Origin: Candidatus Bathyarchaeia archaeon
GTDB lineage: Archaea > Thermoproteota > Bathyarchaeia > 40CM-2-53-6
Direction of reading: 5' to 3'
Assembly: GCA_035935655.1 (NCBI GenBank)
Contig: DASYWW010000015.1
Location: 53,015 to 117,014, forward strand
DNA: 64,000 bases
Shown: piece after piece, positions 55,053-63,407 of the stretch
Position numbering within the stretch: position 1 is the stretch's first letter
Layout: the number at the start of each line of letters is the position of its first letter
Notes under the pieces: model-generated
The model's input: only the letters and a program-made list of their open reading frames with translations
The model's database searches: none
What the model was told of the DNA's origin: nothing
Translations under genes and position numbers: made by a program

Positions 55053-55238
55053 TTACGCCGCCTCCGGTGATGGTTTCGTGGGCGAGTTTTCAGCTGTCAA
55101 CAAGCGCGCGATCGTCTTGCGGAGCTCGCGTATTCGCGCCGGGTTGTCGACTGTTCCACCTGACTTCACCGATGTGCGAATGTTCGTCAGCTCTGCTCGC
55201 AACTCCGTTACCTTCTTTCGCCGCTCTTCGGGGAGCAT
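55053..55238 (-). CDS. rpl29: 50S ribosomal protein L29 (uL29)
   Basis: 61 residues. MLPEERRKKVTELRAELTNIRTSVKSGGTVDNPARIRELRKTIARLLT is the two-helix L29. It lies near the exit tunnel and 3 bp before Rnp1. Confidence 0.95.
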   Translation of the reverse strand: MLPEERRKKVTELRAELTNIRTSVKSGGTVDNPARIRELRKTIARLLTAENSPTKPSPEAA

Positions 55239-55248
55239 CTGATTGAGC

Positions 55249-56001
55249 TCACGCTTTCTCAGAATCGCCAGTTTCCTTTTCCTCCTTGTCCTCTACGACA
55301 ACGGCAACATCCCCGGCCGTGGTCTTCTCCTCGACCACAACTTCTGGGGCGACTGTCGGTTCGATTTGCTTCGCTGGCGTGGCGGGTTGGGGCGTTGTCT
55401 CTGCAGGTGGTGTCAGCATGATCGGCTTGTCGATGTAGTTCATCTGTGGGGGTAGGATGCGAACGTTGATTCCGAAAAGGCCCTGTTTCAACTGAACATC
55501 GGCGACCGCCGTCTTCACACTCTTCAGCACGGGATCTCCGACTCTGGGAAGGTAGCCGGCCTTAAACTTCTCGAACCGTGATCGTTCTGTTGTTAGCTTT
55601 CCTCGGATGGTGATCTCGACCCCGAGTGCTTGTGATTCCATTACTCTCTGAATGGCCCAGTAGGCTGCGCGACGGAAGTGTACGCCTCGCTGGAGAGCCT
55701 GGGAAACCTGGGACGCGACGACCTTGGGGTCCTGTTCTGGAACGTCAATATTCGCGACAGAAAGCTGGGGATTTTCAATATGGAATTTTTCTTCGAGAAC
55801 TTTTGTCAAATCTCGAATACTCTGGCCTCTTCGGCCAATGACCATTCCGGGTTTAGCGGCGTATATGACGACTCTCGTGCCGACTGGGCTCTTTGTCAGC
55901 TCGACGTGGCTGTACCCGGCGCGTTTCAATTCCAGCGCGAGGTGCTCGTCAATTTCGAGGCGTCGAGAAACGTCTTTGACAAAATACTTGGTAACTGACA
56001 A
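55249..56001 (-). CDS. rps3: 30S ribosomal protein S3 (uS3) with charged C-terminal extension
   Basis: 250 residues. The KH domain has GTRVVIYAAKPGMVIGRRGQSIRDL and the C-terminal domain GVEITIRGKLTTERSRFEKFKAGYLPRVGDPVLKSVKTAVADVQLKQGLFGINVRILPP. The last 55 residues are Pro/Thr then Glu/Val/Lys-rich and probably disordered. L22 lies 3 bp upstream. Confidence 0.96.
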   Translation of the reverse strand: MSVTKYFVKDVSRRLEIDEHLALELKRAGYSHVELTKSPVGTRVVIYAAKPGMVIGRRGQSIRDLTKVLEEKFHIENPQLSVANIDVPEQDPKVVASQVSQALQRGVHFRRAAYWAIQRVMESQALGVEITIRGKLTTERSRFEKFKAGYLPRVGDPVLKSVKTAVADVQLKQGLFGINVRILPPQMNYIDKPIMLTPPAETTPQPATPAKQIEPTVAPEVVVEEKTTAGDVAVVVEDKEEKETGDSEKA

Positions 56002-56004
56002 GAA

Positions 56005-56472
56005 TTATTCCAGCTCGTAGCCGACAAGTTCGATGTGCGTCATCGTTCCCTGCAAAAGATCGGATCGACCGAAGGCTCGCGGGTTTCTCTTGGGAACCTT
56101 TGTCGCCCGCTGCGCGGCCGCATGAATTATCTTGAGCCTTTCCGTATCAAGATTACGGTACTCGGCGTTCGCCTCCAATTCCTCTAAGAGTTTGAAGAGT
56201 CGGCCGGCGGCTTTCTGCGGAAAACGGCCTGCATAGAAATGCTCGTTCAGCTGTCGCCGGTGAGGGACTTCTTTGTGAAATCGACGGTAGGCGACTGCCT
56301 GTTTCAACTCGACGACGCGTTCAAGAAGCCTTTTCGCATCAGGAAGCTTCATTCCCCTAATCGTTCGACAGAGCTCTACGGATGCTTTCGGAGATATTCG
56401 AAGTTGACGGCCAGAACACTTCACAGTACGGTCTGGGTCCAAGCCCGTAACTGAGTATCCTCGTCCCGGCAC
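56005..56472 (-). CDS. rpl22: 50S ribosomal protein L22 (uL22), first gene of the operon here
   Basis: 155 residues from a GTG. YSVTGLDPDRTVKCSGRQLRISPKASVELCRTIRGMKLPDAKRLLERVVELKQAVAYRRFH and the RNPRAFGRSDLLQGTMTHIELVGYE ending are archaeal L22. S19, normally just upstream, is missing from the 950 bp before it. A TTTTTAG about 42 bp upstream may be the operon promoter. Confidence 0.96.
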   Translation of the reverse strand: MPGRGYSVTGLDPDRTVKCSGRQLRISPKASVELCRTIRGMKLPDAKRLLERVVELKQAVAYRRFHKEVPHRRQLNEHFYAGRFPQKAAGRLFKLLEELEANAEYRNLDTERLKIIHAAAQRATKVPKRNPRAFGRSDLLQGTMTHIELVGYELE

Positions 56473-57419
56473 TCTTTTTCACCGAAAGCTTCGAGGAGCC
56501 CCAGCCCTCAAGCTAAAAACCCTTTGGGGAACCGAGAAGGAAATTACTTGTTTCCCGGAGGAGGAAAAGTCAAAGAGTCATCAGCATCATCCTCTTCATG
56601 GCGTCCTAATTCAAAGCCGGCCAGCAGGCCAGGGCTTCGAGACGCAGGTTTCGGAGAGTTGCAGACTCCTTTCTCTAGTCGGTTGACCGTGCGTGAAGAT
56701 CCAGTTTTCTTCGATAGCTGGCAATCTGGCGAGACAATGGGCTCGGGGCCGATCTCACGAAGGAAGACTGTACAGGGACCGACCATTCAACGTGGCTTCC
56801 CAGGCGTTTTCACGAAGGGCGGAGCGCGGGAAAAACAGACCCCCTGGTGGGATCGAGGGCTTTCTTGTTGATCGCGTTGAGAAACGTATGGATATGTCGT
56901 TGTCGGACGTTTAACGTCTTTGCGATGCCTATCGGTTCCGGGGGTTGGACGTTTTTCTACCTTGAACCAAAACCGGCGGATGAAAAACTGCTCCTTAAAC
57001 CGGCTTAACTGCTACGTCCGGCCTCGTTATCTAGAGATCATGGTTGCCATTTCTCCCCCCCGTGAAGAGCGCGGACGGGAAAAACCGACCCGCCCCAGCG
57101 AAATCGCATAATGCTTAGGAGAAAAAATAGTTGAGCGGAAAAGAAAAGTTGCACGAAAAGAATTGCTGGAGAAAAGCAAGCTTACTTAGAAGTCCAGTCT
57201 TAGACTTGGGAACTCTGCGCGCGGCTGCATGCCCTTGCTATTCCGCCCTGAGAGCGCATTCGGCCAATCCCTTATGATTGACCGCGCGGGCGGCCTGTTA
57301 AACGCCTGACCCTCGTTCAGGGGTCTCGTCGAGAAATGATCTGTGGTGTAACCTGTGGATTGGCCACAGGGTTACTGTAGCCTTATGGTAGCTCACAACC
57401 GCCCTAGCCTCGGTCCATT
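56473..57419. other. Long non-coding gap with repeats and hairpins
   Basis: No gene is recognised in 947 bp between the divergent ribosomal operon and the KaiC cluster. An imperfect direct repeat (GAAGRGC...GCG..GGGAAAAAC(A/C)GACCC) occurs at 56811-56845 and 57061-57095. An A-rich stretch covers 57110-57180. Overlapping small stems (CCTGA/TCAGG and GACCC/GGGTC) occupy 57305-57325, and a strong inverted repeat lies at 57348-57375. An undescribed RNA gene could be here, but I see no known consensus (not RNase P or SRP RNA, as far as I can judge). Confidence 0.5.
57348..57375. promoter_or_regulatory. Strong inverted repeat upstream of the KaiC-like operon
   Basis: GTAACC-TGTGG (57348-57358) and CCACA-GGGTTAC (57364-57375) pair over 11 bp with one bulged G and a 5-nt loop, 45 bp before the ATG. 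It could be an operator or an RNA stem in the leader. Confidence 0.55.
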
Positions 57420-58223
57420 ATGGAAACCGCGATCGAAAGAGTCCATACTGGGATACCAGGCCTGGACCACGTTCTCGAAGGCGGCTTCCCCAAAGGCGCC
57501 CGAGTCCTTCTAGCGGGAGGAGCGGGATGCGGGAAGACAATATGCTGCGGACAATACCTCTACAAAGGAGCCACAAAGTTCAGCGAACCAGGAGTCTACG
57601 TCAGCACCGAAGAACCACCCTCCGAATTCAAAGCCAACATGCTACGCTTCGGATGGGACTTCAAGAAACTAGAAAACGAGAAAAAAATCGGCATGGTAGA
57701 CGCCGTCTACCAACGCGTCGAATCAGAAGTCACAGAACAAGAAAGCCTCCAATCAATCCTCTACAACCTACGATCAAAACTCTCCGAGGTCAAAATACTA
57801 GTCGAACAACTAGGAGCAACAAGACTAGTTGTTGACTCTCTTCCAGGATTCGGCTTCCGCGTAACCGACCTGAACACTCTACGAGAAATATTCCTCGAAG
57901 TAGGACTCCTACTGAAAGACGTTGGATGCACAACACTGATGACCACTGAAATCGTCGAGGGGTCCGGACTGATCAGTCGCTATGGTATCGAGGAATTCCT
58001 CGCTACCGGAGTGATGGTCTTGTCGCTCGTCCGCCAGAGCTCGCCAATTCGGAAGCTGTTCGTCCGGAAGATGCGGGGAACAAGCCACAGCCTGAACGAT
58101 TACGCCTTCGCTATCGGACCTGATGGCATAGTCATCAAGGGACCGGTCGGTGTTCGAAGCGTCAGCCACGGCCGCAGGCGCCTCCACAGCAATAGCGGGA
58201 GAAAGCGCCGAAGCCGGCGGTAG
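57420..58223 (+). CDS. KaiC-like RecA-fold ATPase, catalytic member
   Basis: 267 residues with a single KaiC/RadA-type domain. The TGIPGLDHVLEGGFPKG entry, Walker A GGAGCGKT (residues 33-40, Lys39), STEEPPSE (catalytic Glu pair) near 61 and Walker B RLVVDSLPG near 137 are all intact. Such archaeal ATPases act in signalling and regulation, usually through partner proteins. The last 25 residues (Arg/Ser-rich) look out of frame: from about 58150 the +1 frame carries an Ala/Ser/Glu/Gln-rich tail that ends 8 bp before the next gene. Clustered with a degenerate paralogue and a membrane regulator. Confidence 0.82.
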   Translation: METAIERVHTGIPGLDHVLEGGFPKGARVLLAGGAGCGKTICCGQYLYKGATKFSEPGVYVSTEEPPSEFKANMLRFGWDFKKLENEKKIGMVDAVYQRVESEVTEQESLQSILYNLRSKLSEVKILVEQLGATRLVVDSLPGFGFRVTDLNTLREIFLEVGLLLKDVGCTTLMTTEIVEGSGLISRYGIEEFLATGVMVLSLVRQSSPIRKLFVRKMRGTSHSLNDYAFAIGPDGIVIKGPVGVRSVSHGRRRLHSNSGRKRRSRR

Positions 58224-58395
58224 TACGAGCTCCGAAGAAGTCGTGACAGGTAACATCCCAGTATCCCAAGCGGCAGGGGTAGTGGAACAAGGGGTTCAAG
58301 TGGAACAATCAGCCCCCGACCAATCAGGATACCAGCAAGGGTACCCGGACCAGTACCGGAACAGACAGGACCAACAGGGGCACCATTCAGGGTAG
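58150..58395 (+). CDS. Low-complexity frame overlapping the KaiC gene, probable displaced tail
   Basis: 81 codons from a GTG. Ala/Gly/Ser/Glu-rich at first (GESAEAGGSTSSEE), then Gln/Tyr/Pro-rich (SGYQQGYPDQYRNRQDQQ). It overlaps 74 bp of the ATPase gene in the +1 frame and stops 8 bp before the next ATG, matching the tight spacing of the operon. I think it is either the true C-terminus after a frameshift or sequencing error near 58150, or a separately started small protein. Confidence 0.42.
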   Translation: MFEASATAAGASTAIAGESAEAGGSTSSEEVVTGNIPVSQAAGVVEQGVQVEQSAPDQSGYQQGYPDQYRNRQDQQGHHSG

Positions 58396-58403
58396 AAAAA
58401 AAG

Positions 58404-59114
58404 ATGGCGAATATTAGAAGCGGTATCGGAGCATTCGACGAGTCGATCGGCGGCCTACCTTCAGGCAGCATAATCACGTTCCTCGGCGAAGCCGATTCTG
58501 GAATGACCACCTGCGCCGAGCAGATTCTCTACCAAGGCCTGAGAGAAGGAAGGCCGGCAGTCTATTTCACAACAGGTAGATCATGGGAGGATGTTGTCGC
58601 CGAGATGACGGTATTCGGCTGGAACCTTGACAGTTACTTCGAGAAGAGAAAAATGTGGTTCATCGACAGCTTCAGCATGAAGAAAGAAAAGATCTCAGGA
58701 GAGGTCTCCTGGGACATTGGCCCAGCTAACCTACTGGCCAAAGAGTTTCCACGGGTCATCACTCCTCTAGGCACCACGACTGTAGTGATTGATAGTCTGA
58801 GCGACATCATCCGTTCTGCACCCTTTCCAGCAGTGGAGCAGACATTGAAGATCTTGCAGAATCACGTTAGATCCACCGGTGGGCTCGCGTTGTTGCTAGC
58901 GTCTAAGGGGATTCACACCGAACATATTGAGAACACCGTTCAGCACTTGAGCGATGGCGTTGTTGACTTGTCAACGGAACCATTCGGCGGCGAAGATTAT
59001 GCAAGAAAGATGCGAGTATTGAAAATGCCCGGAGCACTGGGCGACATGAAAGTCTACGCCTACCGGGTGGGTCCAGCAGGAATAGAGATGGCAGCACTGC
59101 ACAGAGTGAGATAG
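58404..59114 (+). CDS. KaiC-like RecA-fold protein with degenerate Walker A (probable pseudo-ATPase)
   Basis: 236 residues. The fold is clear from SGIGAFDESIGGLPSGSIITFLGE and TTVVIDSLSDII (Walker B strand). The P-loop reads GEADSGMTT: Met34 stands where the invariant Lys should be, and the strand-2 acidic pair is YFTTGRSWED. ATP hydrolysis is therefore unlikely. It may bind nucleotide or act as a regulatory partner of the intact ATPase encoded just upstream. The next gene starts 5 bp after it. Confidence 0.75.
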   Translation: MANIRSGIGAFDESIGGLPSGSIITFLGEADSGMTTCAEQILYQGLREGRPAVYFTTGRSWEDVVAEMTVFGWNLDSYFEKRKMWFIDSFSMKKEKISGEVSWDIGPANLLAKEFPRVITPLGTTTVVIDSLSDIIRSAPFPAVEQTLKILQNHVRSTGGLALLLASKGIHTEHIENTVQHLSDGVVDLSTEPFGGEDYARKMRVLKMPGALGDMKVYAYRVGPAGIEMAALHRVR

Positions 59115-59118
59115 AAAA

Positions 59119-59571
59119 ATGATAGTGACATTACAATTCGAAGATATCACCGGGCTTCTTGTAAACACAACTTTTCTCTGGTCGCTACTTGCCGCGACGT
59201 GGGGAGCAATCGGCTACAGAGTTATCCGACGCAGAAGACACGGGCCGAAAACCGGGCCATCACAAGCGTCCGGAGCGGTCAGCTTCAGCTTGACAAAACC
59301 CCGCTTGTCAGAAGAAGAAATCTTCAGGATACTCACAACAACCGAAGTGAACATTCAGATCGTCAGAATCTGTGAGACCCCGAAGAGTGCGAAGGAGGTC
59401 GCGAAGGCGCTCGGCGATGTCTACCCGGGACACAAAGAGAAAGGATTCCCTGCAGAGAAACTCGGGGAACATCTAGCCAATCTTGAGAGGCTAGGAGCGG
59501 TCAAGTTCAATGGCGAAAAATGGGCCGCTAGCGACGTCGGGGTCAAGATGGTCCGCAAATACTTTGGGTAG
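59119..59571 (+). CDS. Membrane-anchored winged-helix protein
   Basis: 150 residues. A TM helix is near 12-32 (LLVNTTFLWSLLAATWGAIGY) with basic RVIRRRRHG after it. A linker leads to a winged-helix domain (about 67-148): EEIFRILTTTEVNIQIVRICETPKSAKEVAKALG ... AEKLGEHLANLERLGAVKFNGEKWAASDVGVKMVRKYFG. The domain would be cytoplasmic and could bind DNA near the membrane. Four bp separate it from the pseudo-ATPase, so it is co-transcribed. Confidence 0.68.
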   Translation: MIVTLQFEDITGLLVNTTFLWSLLAATWGAIGYRVIRRRRHGPKTGPSQASGAVSFSLTKPRLSEEEIFRILTTTEVNIQIVRICETPKSAKEVAKALGDVYPGHKEKGFPAEKLGEHLANLERLGAVKFNGEKWAASDVGVKMVRKYFG

Positions 59572-59657
59572 CTGTCTCCACGCGGCACGTCTACTGGTTG
59601 TTTCTAACGATCCGAACAGAAACTATCAAAAGCCTCTAGCAGACAAGGGAGGATCAA

Positions 59658-59852
59658 ATGGAACCCAGACGACCGTTTGACCCGCTTCATCCTACGCCGA
59701 TTGAACCGATCCCATCACCCCTGAGGCCCTCGAACCAGTATGTACCGAGAAACGACGACAGCATTCGAACCCTAAAGGAAATCTTGGACCGTCTCACAGC
59801 CATCGAAAACCGACTCAAGGCTGTAGAAGAAGCCCTGAAGACGCGAAGATAG
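59658..59852 (+). CDS. Small protein with Pro-rich head and coiled-coil tail
   Basis: 64 residues. The first 35 are Pro-rich (FDPLHPTPIEPIPSPLRP). The rest is a short heptad-like helix (IRTLKEILDRLTAIENRLKAVEEALKTRR). An AGGGAGG-like ribosome site precedes the ATG. It is possibly the fourth gene of the KaiC cluster (87 bp gap). Confidence 0.55.
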   Translation: MEPRRPFDPLHPTPIEPIPSPLRPSNQYVPRNDDSIRTLKEILDRLTAIENRLKAVEEALKTRR

Positions 59853-60125
59853 GCGCAAAGGGATCGTGCCTTGAGCCGTTCCTACAGATACCCGCCACTC
59901 CAATGATAGGAATGGGTTATCGGAAACCGTATTGCAATTGACTTGCTTGGCGACGACCCGACCGCGGTTTTGGAAAAGTCTCCAGCACCAAACATGCCCA
60001 GATATCACGGGATTCCCTACGGTTGGAATCTACCCCGCGAGGTATATTTTCACCGAACACTTCTATCCTAGTTTTCGGAAGGCTTTAATCCGCTATAGAC
60101 TTACGAACTGTTGGCCGGTCGGCCT

Positions 60126-61457
60126 ATGAGAAAATTCGAGATTACGTCCATAATAGTTTCTGTTTTCTTGATTACGCTAGTGCTGCCATTCCTGATTCCT
60201 CATGCAAGCTCCTCTGGAGCTTCTGGAGCGGTCAAGTTCGTATCAGATACGAGTTGGCAGGTCTATAACGCCGACCCGGCTTCAGGATCGGCGACATCTC
60301 TTGGTTTTGCTCAGCTAGTGTGTTTGACAACCTCTATCCCTTCACCCTGCCCCATTGGAGCAACGATCTATGGACACACCACCGGTGGATGGACTGCAGA
60401 CCTATCCTCCGTTCAGGGCGCGCATTGGATGTGGGCACCCGACATAAACGGAACGACAACACCAGCAGAATTCAACCAGTTCTTCTTCTCCAAAACCTTT
60501 CAATTGAACGGAACCAAAGTGTTTGGATCGATTTCGATTTCAGCTGATGATTTTGCAGAGGTAAGCGTCAACGGGCACGTCGTTGGGAACATAGGAAGCA
60601 TATCAGATTATTCGGCAGCCGTGCTGGCTCAGAGCTCCTTGACAGCTTTCGATCTATCGCCGTTCCTGAAGACCGGAACTAATATCCTAACAGTTCGCGC
60701 AGAAAACGGACCTTTCGGACTCTGCTGCCCGAGCAACTATGCCGGGAACCCTGCAGGAGTGGTTTTCGGCGGGTTCTTCATCGTTTCCTCAATCCACCTA
60801 AATCCAGGCAGCGGGCCGATTGGAACACAAGTCCTAGTGCAAGGGTCTGGGATCCCGTCCATTCAGGTTGAGGTGACATTCGACGATGTATTTCTAGGGA
60901 TTGCAAGTCCCACAAACGGATCCTTCAGTTTCACCTTCAATGTCCCTGAGGCTCAACCTGGACCTCACCTAGTCAAGACGGTTGACCCATTCAGCAAGAT
61001 CTCGGTTATCGCAAATTTCACCGTCACTCGCATCGACACATTGTCGATCAACGTAGATGTGGGGACGCTCTATTTTCCAGGGGACACCGCCTCAATATAC
61101 ACACTAGCCACCATCAGCGGGGCTCCCCTCAACTTCACAACCCTTCGATTGCAACTTACGCTAACGAGACCCGATGGATCCAATGTCTCCCTCACAGCTA
61201 CCTATATCGGCAGCGGAATGTTCCGTTCTTCATATAGGATTCCAACGAATGGAGCTGTCGGAACGTATGCTGTCGTTGCAAGAGCTCACGTATCAAATGT
61301 GCAAGACGCGTCGGCACTGACGACTTTTGAGGTGAAACCAACTTGGCTGAGTGCTCAAGGACCGGCCTTGACCACCACCGCGGTCGCCCTAACCGGAGCC
61401 CTTGCAGTTGGGGTGGTTGTGTGGAAAAGGGGCATCTTCAGAAGCAAGATCGACTGA
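60126..61457 (+). CDS. Secreted, C-terminally anchored multi-domain surface protein
   Basis: 443 residues from the ATG at 60126; the TTG at 60111 would add five residues before the signal peptide. The signal peptide spans about 7-27. A galactose-binding-like sandwich (about 60-210, DDFAEVSVNGHVVGNIGS) precedes two Ig/IPT-like domains (GSGPIGTQVLVQGSGIPSIQVEVTFD; FPGDTASIYTLATISG). A TM helix near 420-436 and a basic end (KRGIFRSK) close the protein. Role is unknown, probably envelope-associated. Confidence 0.65.
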   Translation: MRKFEITSIIVSVFLITLVLPFLIPHASSSGASGAVKFVSDTSWQVYNADPASGSATSLGFAQLVCLTTSIPSPCPIGATIYGHTTGGWTADLSSVQGAHWMWAPDINGTTTPAEFNQFFFSKTFQLNGTKVFGSISISADDFAEVSVNGHVVGNIGSISDYSAAVLAQSSLTAFDLSPFLKTGTNILTVRAENGPFGLCCPSNYAGNPAGVVFGGFFIVSSIHLNPGSGPIGTQVLVQGSGIPSIQVEVTFDDVFLGIASPTNGSFSFTFNVPEAQPGPHLVKTVDPFSKISVIANFTVTRIDTLSINVDVGTLYFPGDTASIYTLATISGAPLNFTTLRLQLTLTRPDGSNVSLTATYIGSGMFRSSYRIPTNGAVGTYAVVARAHVSNVQDASALTTFEVKPTWLSAQGPALTTTAVALTGALAVGVVVWKRGIFRSKID

Positions 61458-61500
61458 AGAACAGAACACTGTTCGACAGAGATACGGAGCAACCCACGCC

Positions 61501-61848
61501 TCAACCGAGGCCAAACTCTCGGTATTTTAGTTCGGATTTTGCAGCCACTATGAAGTCATTTTCACTCAGTCCTTTGACAGAGTGAGTAGACAACGTTAGC
61601 TTCACCCGTCTCCATTTGATCAGAATGTCGGGATGATGATCTTGTTCCTCAGCTATCTTTCCTACGGAATAGGCAAAATCCAAACCTCGTAAATAGGACT
61701 TGAAGGTGAATTCCTTCTCTATGGAACTCTCAATCATGATCCACCCAGGGAGGTCAAGCAAGTATCTTCCAACTTCATCCTTCGTCATCGGCGGAACCCC
61801 TTTTCGTTCATGAGAGGTCTTCTTCGCGAGATCCTCTAAAGTCAACAA
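61501..61848 (-). CDS. Pterin-4a-carbinolamine dehydratase
   Basis: 115 residues. LPGWIMIESSIEKEFTFKSYLRGLDFAYSVGKIAEEQDHHPDILIKWRRVKLTLSTHSVKGLSENDFIVA is the PCD/DCoH fold with the catalytic HHP. It dehydrates 4a-hydroxytetrahydropterin, and archaeal members may also serve molybdopterin or methanopterin-type pathways. It stands alone. Confidence 0.9.
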   Translation of the reverse strand: MLTLEDLAKKTSHERKGVPPMTKDEVGRYLLDLPGWIMIESSIEKEFTFKSYLRGLDFAYSVGKIAEEQDHHPDILIKWRRVKLTLSTHSVKGLSENDFIVAAKSELKYREFGLG

Positions 61849-61980
61849 CCAGACCTTTCAGGGATATCCAATGGAGAGACTAATAATCTTCTACCCATGG
61901 CCTTCGATATAAGTCGCTCTCAAGGAAGAATAGCAGGATCACGAAGCGAAACAAACGTTACTTGAATGTGAAACGGCTAG

Positions 61981-62667
61981 ATGCAAGAAACTCTGACTGC
62001 GGTATGCATAAGCAAACAAATAGAACGCTGGGGGATCTCATCAGTACCATTCTTCTGTTACACGGATAATTGGAAGCCTTTTGGCAGGGAGAAAACCCGC
62101 GAGAGAGTGCAGTATCTCGCATCTCGACGAAACGATGCTGTCAGGGGTGCACTAGAGACGTTCCCCGCGACAGAACACGTGCTCATGATTGACAGTTACT
62201 ACCTTCGATTCTTGGATCAAGCAAAGCAGCTCATTTCCGATTATACATCTGCTAGTCAGAAAGACCCCTGCATCATGGGAGCTTCCACCTGGGCTCTGAA
62301 CAAGACAAGAATTCGCCCTTTCGTTCACTTTTGGGATACTTGGACTACGCCAGAAGCAACTATACGACTATACGGTAGAAAAAAATTCGAACAAGCAAGA
62401 CAAATCATCGGGCTGCGGAAAGTCAAAGCGGTCGGGGCTTGCTACATATATCCAAGAATTGTGTGGGAGAGGGGGGGCTATGGACTTCCATCCGACTGGA
62501 CCCCCGAATATGGATGTGAACACAACTATCTATGCGATATTTCAAGACGAAACGGAATAACGGCCTGCCTGAACTATAGCGTGAAGCTGTGGAGAGAGCC
62601 CACGGTCTACGCTCCTATTAAGCGACTAAGATGCTCAGCTGGGGAGTTGTTGAGGGGAAAAATGTAG
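61981..62667 (+). CDS. Glycosyltransferase-like protein (GT-A type)
   Basis: 228 residues. The layout resembles a GT-A transferase: HVLMIDSYYL near 62 in the DxD position, and KAVGACYIYPRIVWERGGY near 140 followed by EYGCEHNYLCDISRRNG near 171. The N-terminus is short for this fold (an in-frame stop directly precedes the ATG), so it may be truncated. It precedes a FkbM-like gene, suggesting glycan modification. Confidence 0.5.
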   Translation: MQETLTAVCISKQIERWGISSVPFFCYTDNWKPFGREKTRERVQYLASRRNDAVRGALETFPATEHVLMIDSYYLRFLDQAKQLISDYTSASQKDPCIMGASTWALNKTRIRPFVHFWDTWTTPEATIRLYGRKKFEQARQIIGLRKVKAVGACYIYPRIVWERGGYGLPSDWTPEYGCEHNYLCDISRRNGITACLNYSVKLWREPTVYAPIKRLRCSAGELLRGKM

Positions 62668-62739
62668 CTCAGCAACGTGCTCCGATGGGAAAGAGTAATG
62701 GACAAGTGTATCCGAGAATCGTCGCAATGAGGAGCGACT

Positions 62740-63180
62740 ATGTGTTCAATTCAGGATTTCAGGGAAATTGAGCTCGATCAAGACCACCGATTAATGGTTG
62801 AACAAGAGCTGGAAGGTTGGCATGACTGGTACTTGCCAGTAGAAGGCACAGTCCTTGACGTCGGGGCTGGTTGCGGAGAAACTGCCTTCTTCTACCTTAA
62901 TCATGGAGCGAAAAGAGTGATCTGCATCGAATCCAGTCCAAAAGCGGTGGAGCTGCTTAAGAAGAATTTCGGAAATGATCATCGAGTAGTGATAGTTCAA
63001 GCGCTTGTGGACTCGATTAAGATCGATATTGAAGGTTCAGAACGCAACATGATACTTGAGACGCACTTTCCATTCAAGCTCAGGAAAATCAAGACACTTA
63101 TTCCCAACGTTGTCATTTGGAAATTGAAAGAGGACTGGGGAAACGTGTTGACGAAGGCTATCAGGAAAATGATAGTGTAA
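62740..63180 (+). CDS. Compact FkbM-like SAM-dependent methyltransferase
   Basis: 146 residues. SAM motif VLDVGAGCGETAFFYLNHGAKRVICIE at about 38-62 and SIKIDIEGSERNMIL near 88-102 are both FkbM features, but only about 25 residues separate them instead of 40-60. Either a short subfamily or an internal deletion. It would methylate a sugar or similar small molecule. Confidence 0.6.
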   Translation: MCSIQDFREIELDQDHRLMVEQELEGWHDWYLPVEGTVLDVGAGCGETAFFYLNHGAKRVICIESSPKAVELLKKNFGNDHRVVIVQALVDSIKIDIEGSERNMILETHFPFKLRKIKTLIPNVVIWKLKEDWGNVLTKAIRKMIV

Positions 63181-63407
63181 AATGTTGCGAACTTACGTTT
63201 CCTTTCTTTCTTAGTGTCTTGCCGGGCTCATTTCATTTGGAGACGTTGCTTCTACATCCTGACAAGCATTTGTCCGGAAATAAATGTCCTAGGTCGGCAA
63301 AACTGTGGGCGAGTCGTCTCTCGCGTAGATGATTACTTTTATCCACCTCTGCTCATCTTATACGTTCATCAGTATAGTTTGAGAGCTTTCAGGTGTAAGT
63401 ATTCCCA

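Noticed and set aside
56544..56786. 80-codon minus-strand frame before the ribosomal operon, considered as a displaced S19 or small ribosomal protein
   Set aside because: The product is acidic and Pro/Ser-rich and lacks any S19 motif.
56540..57400. RNase P RNA or SRP RNA candidate (GAGGAAAAGTC near 56560 recalls a conserved RNase P element)
   Set aside because: Only one short match; the pairing partner and the other conserved blocks are not present.
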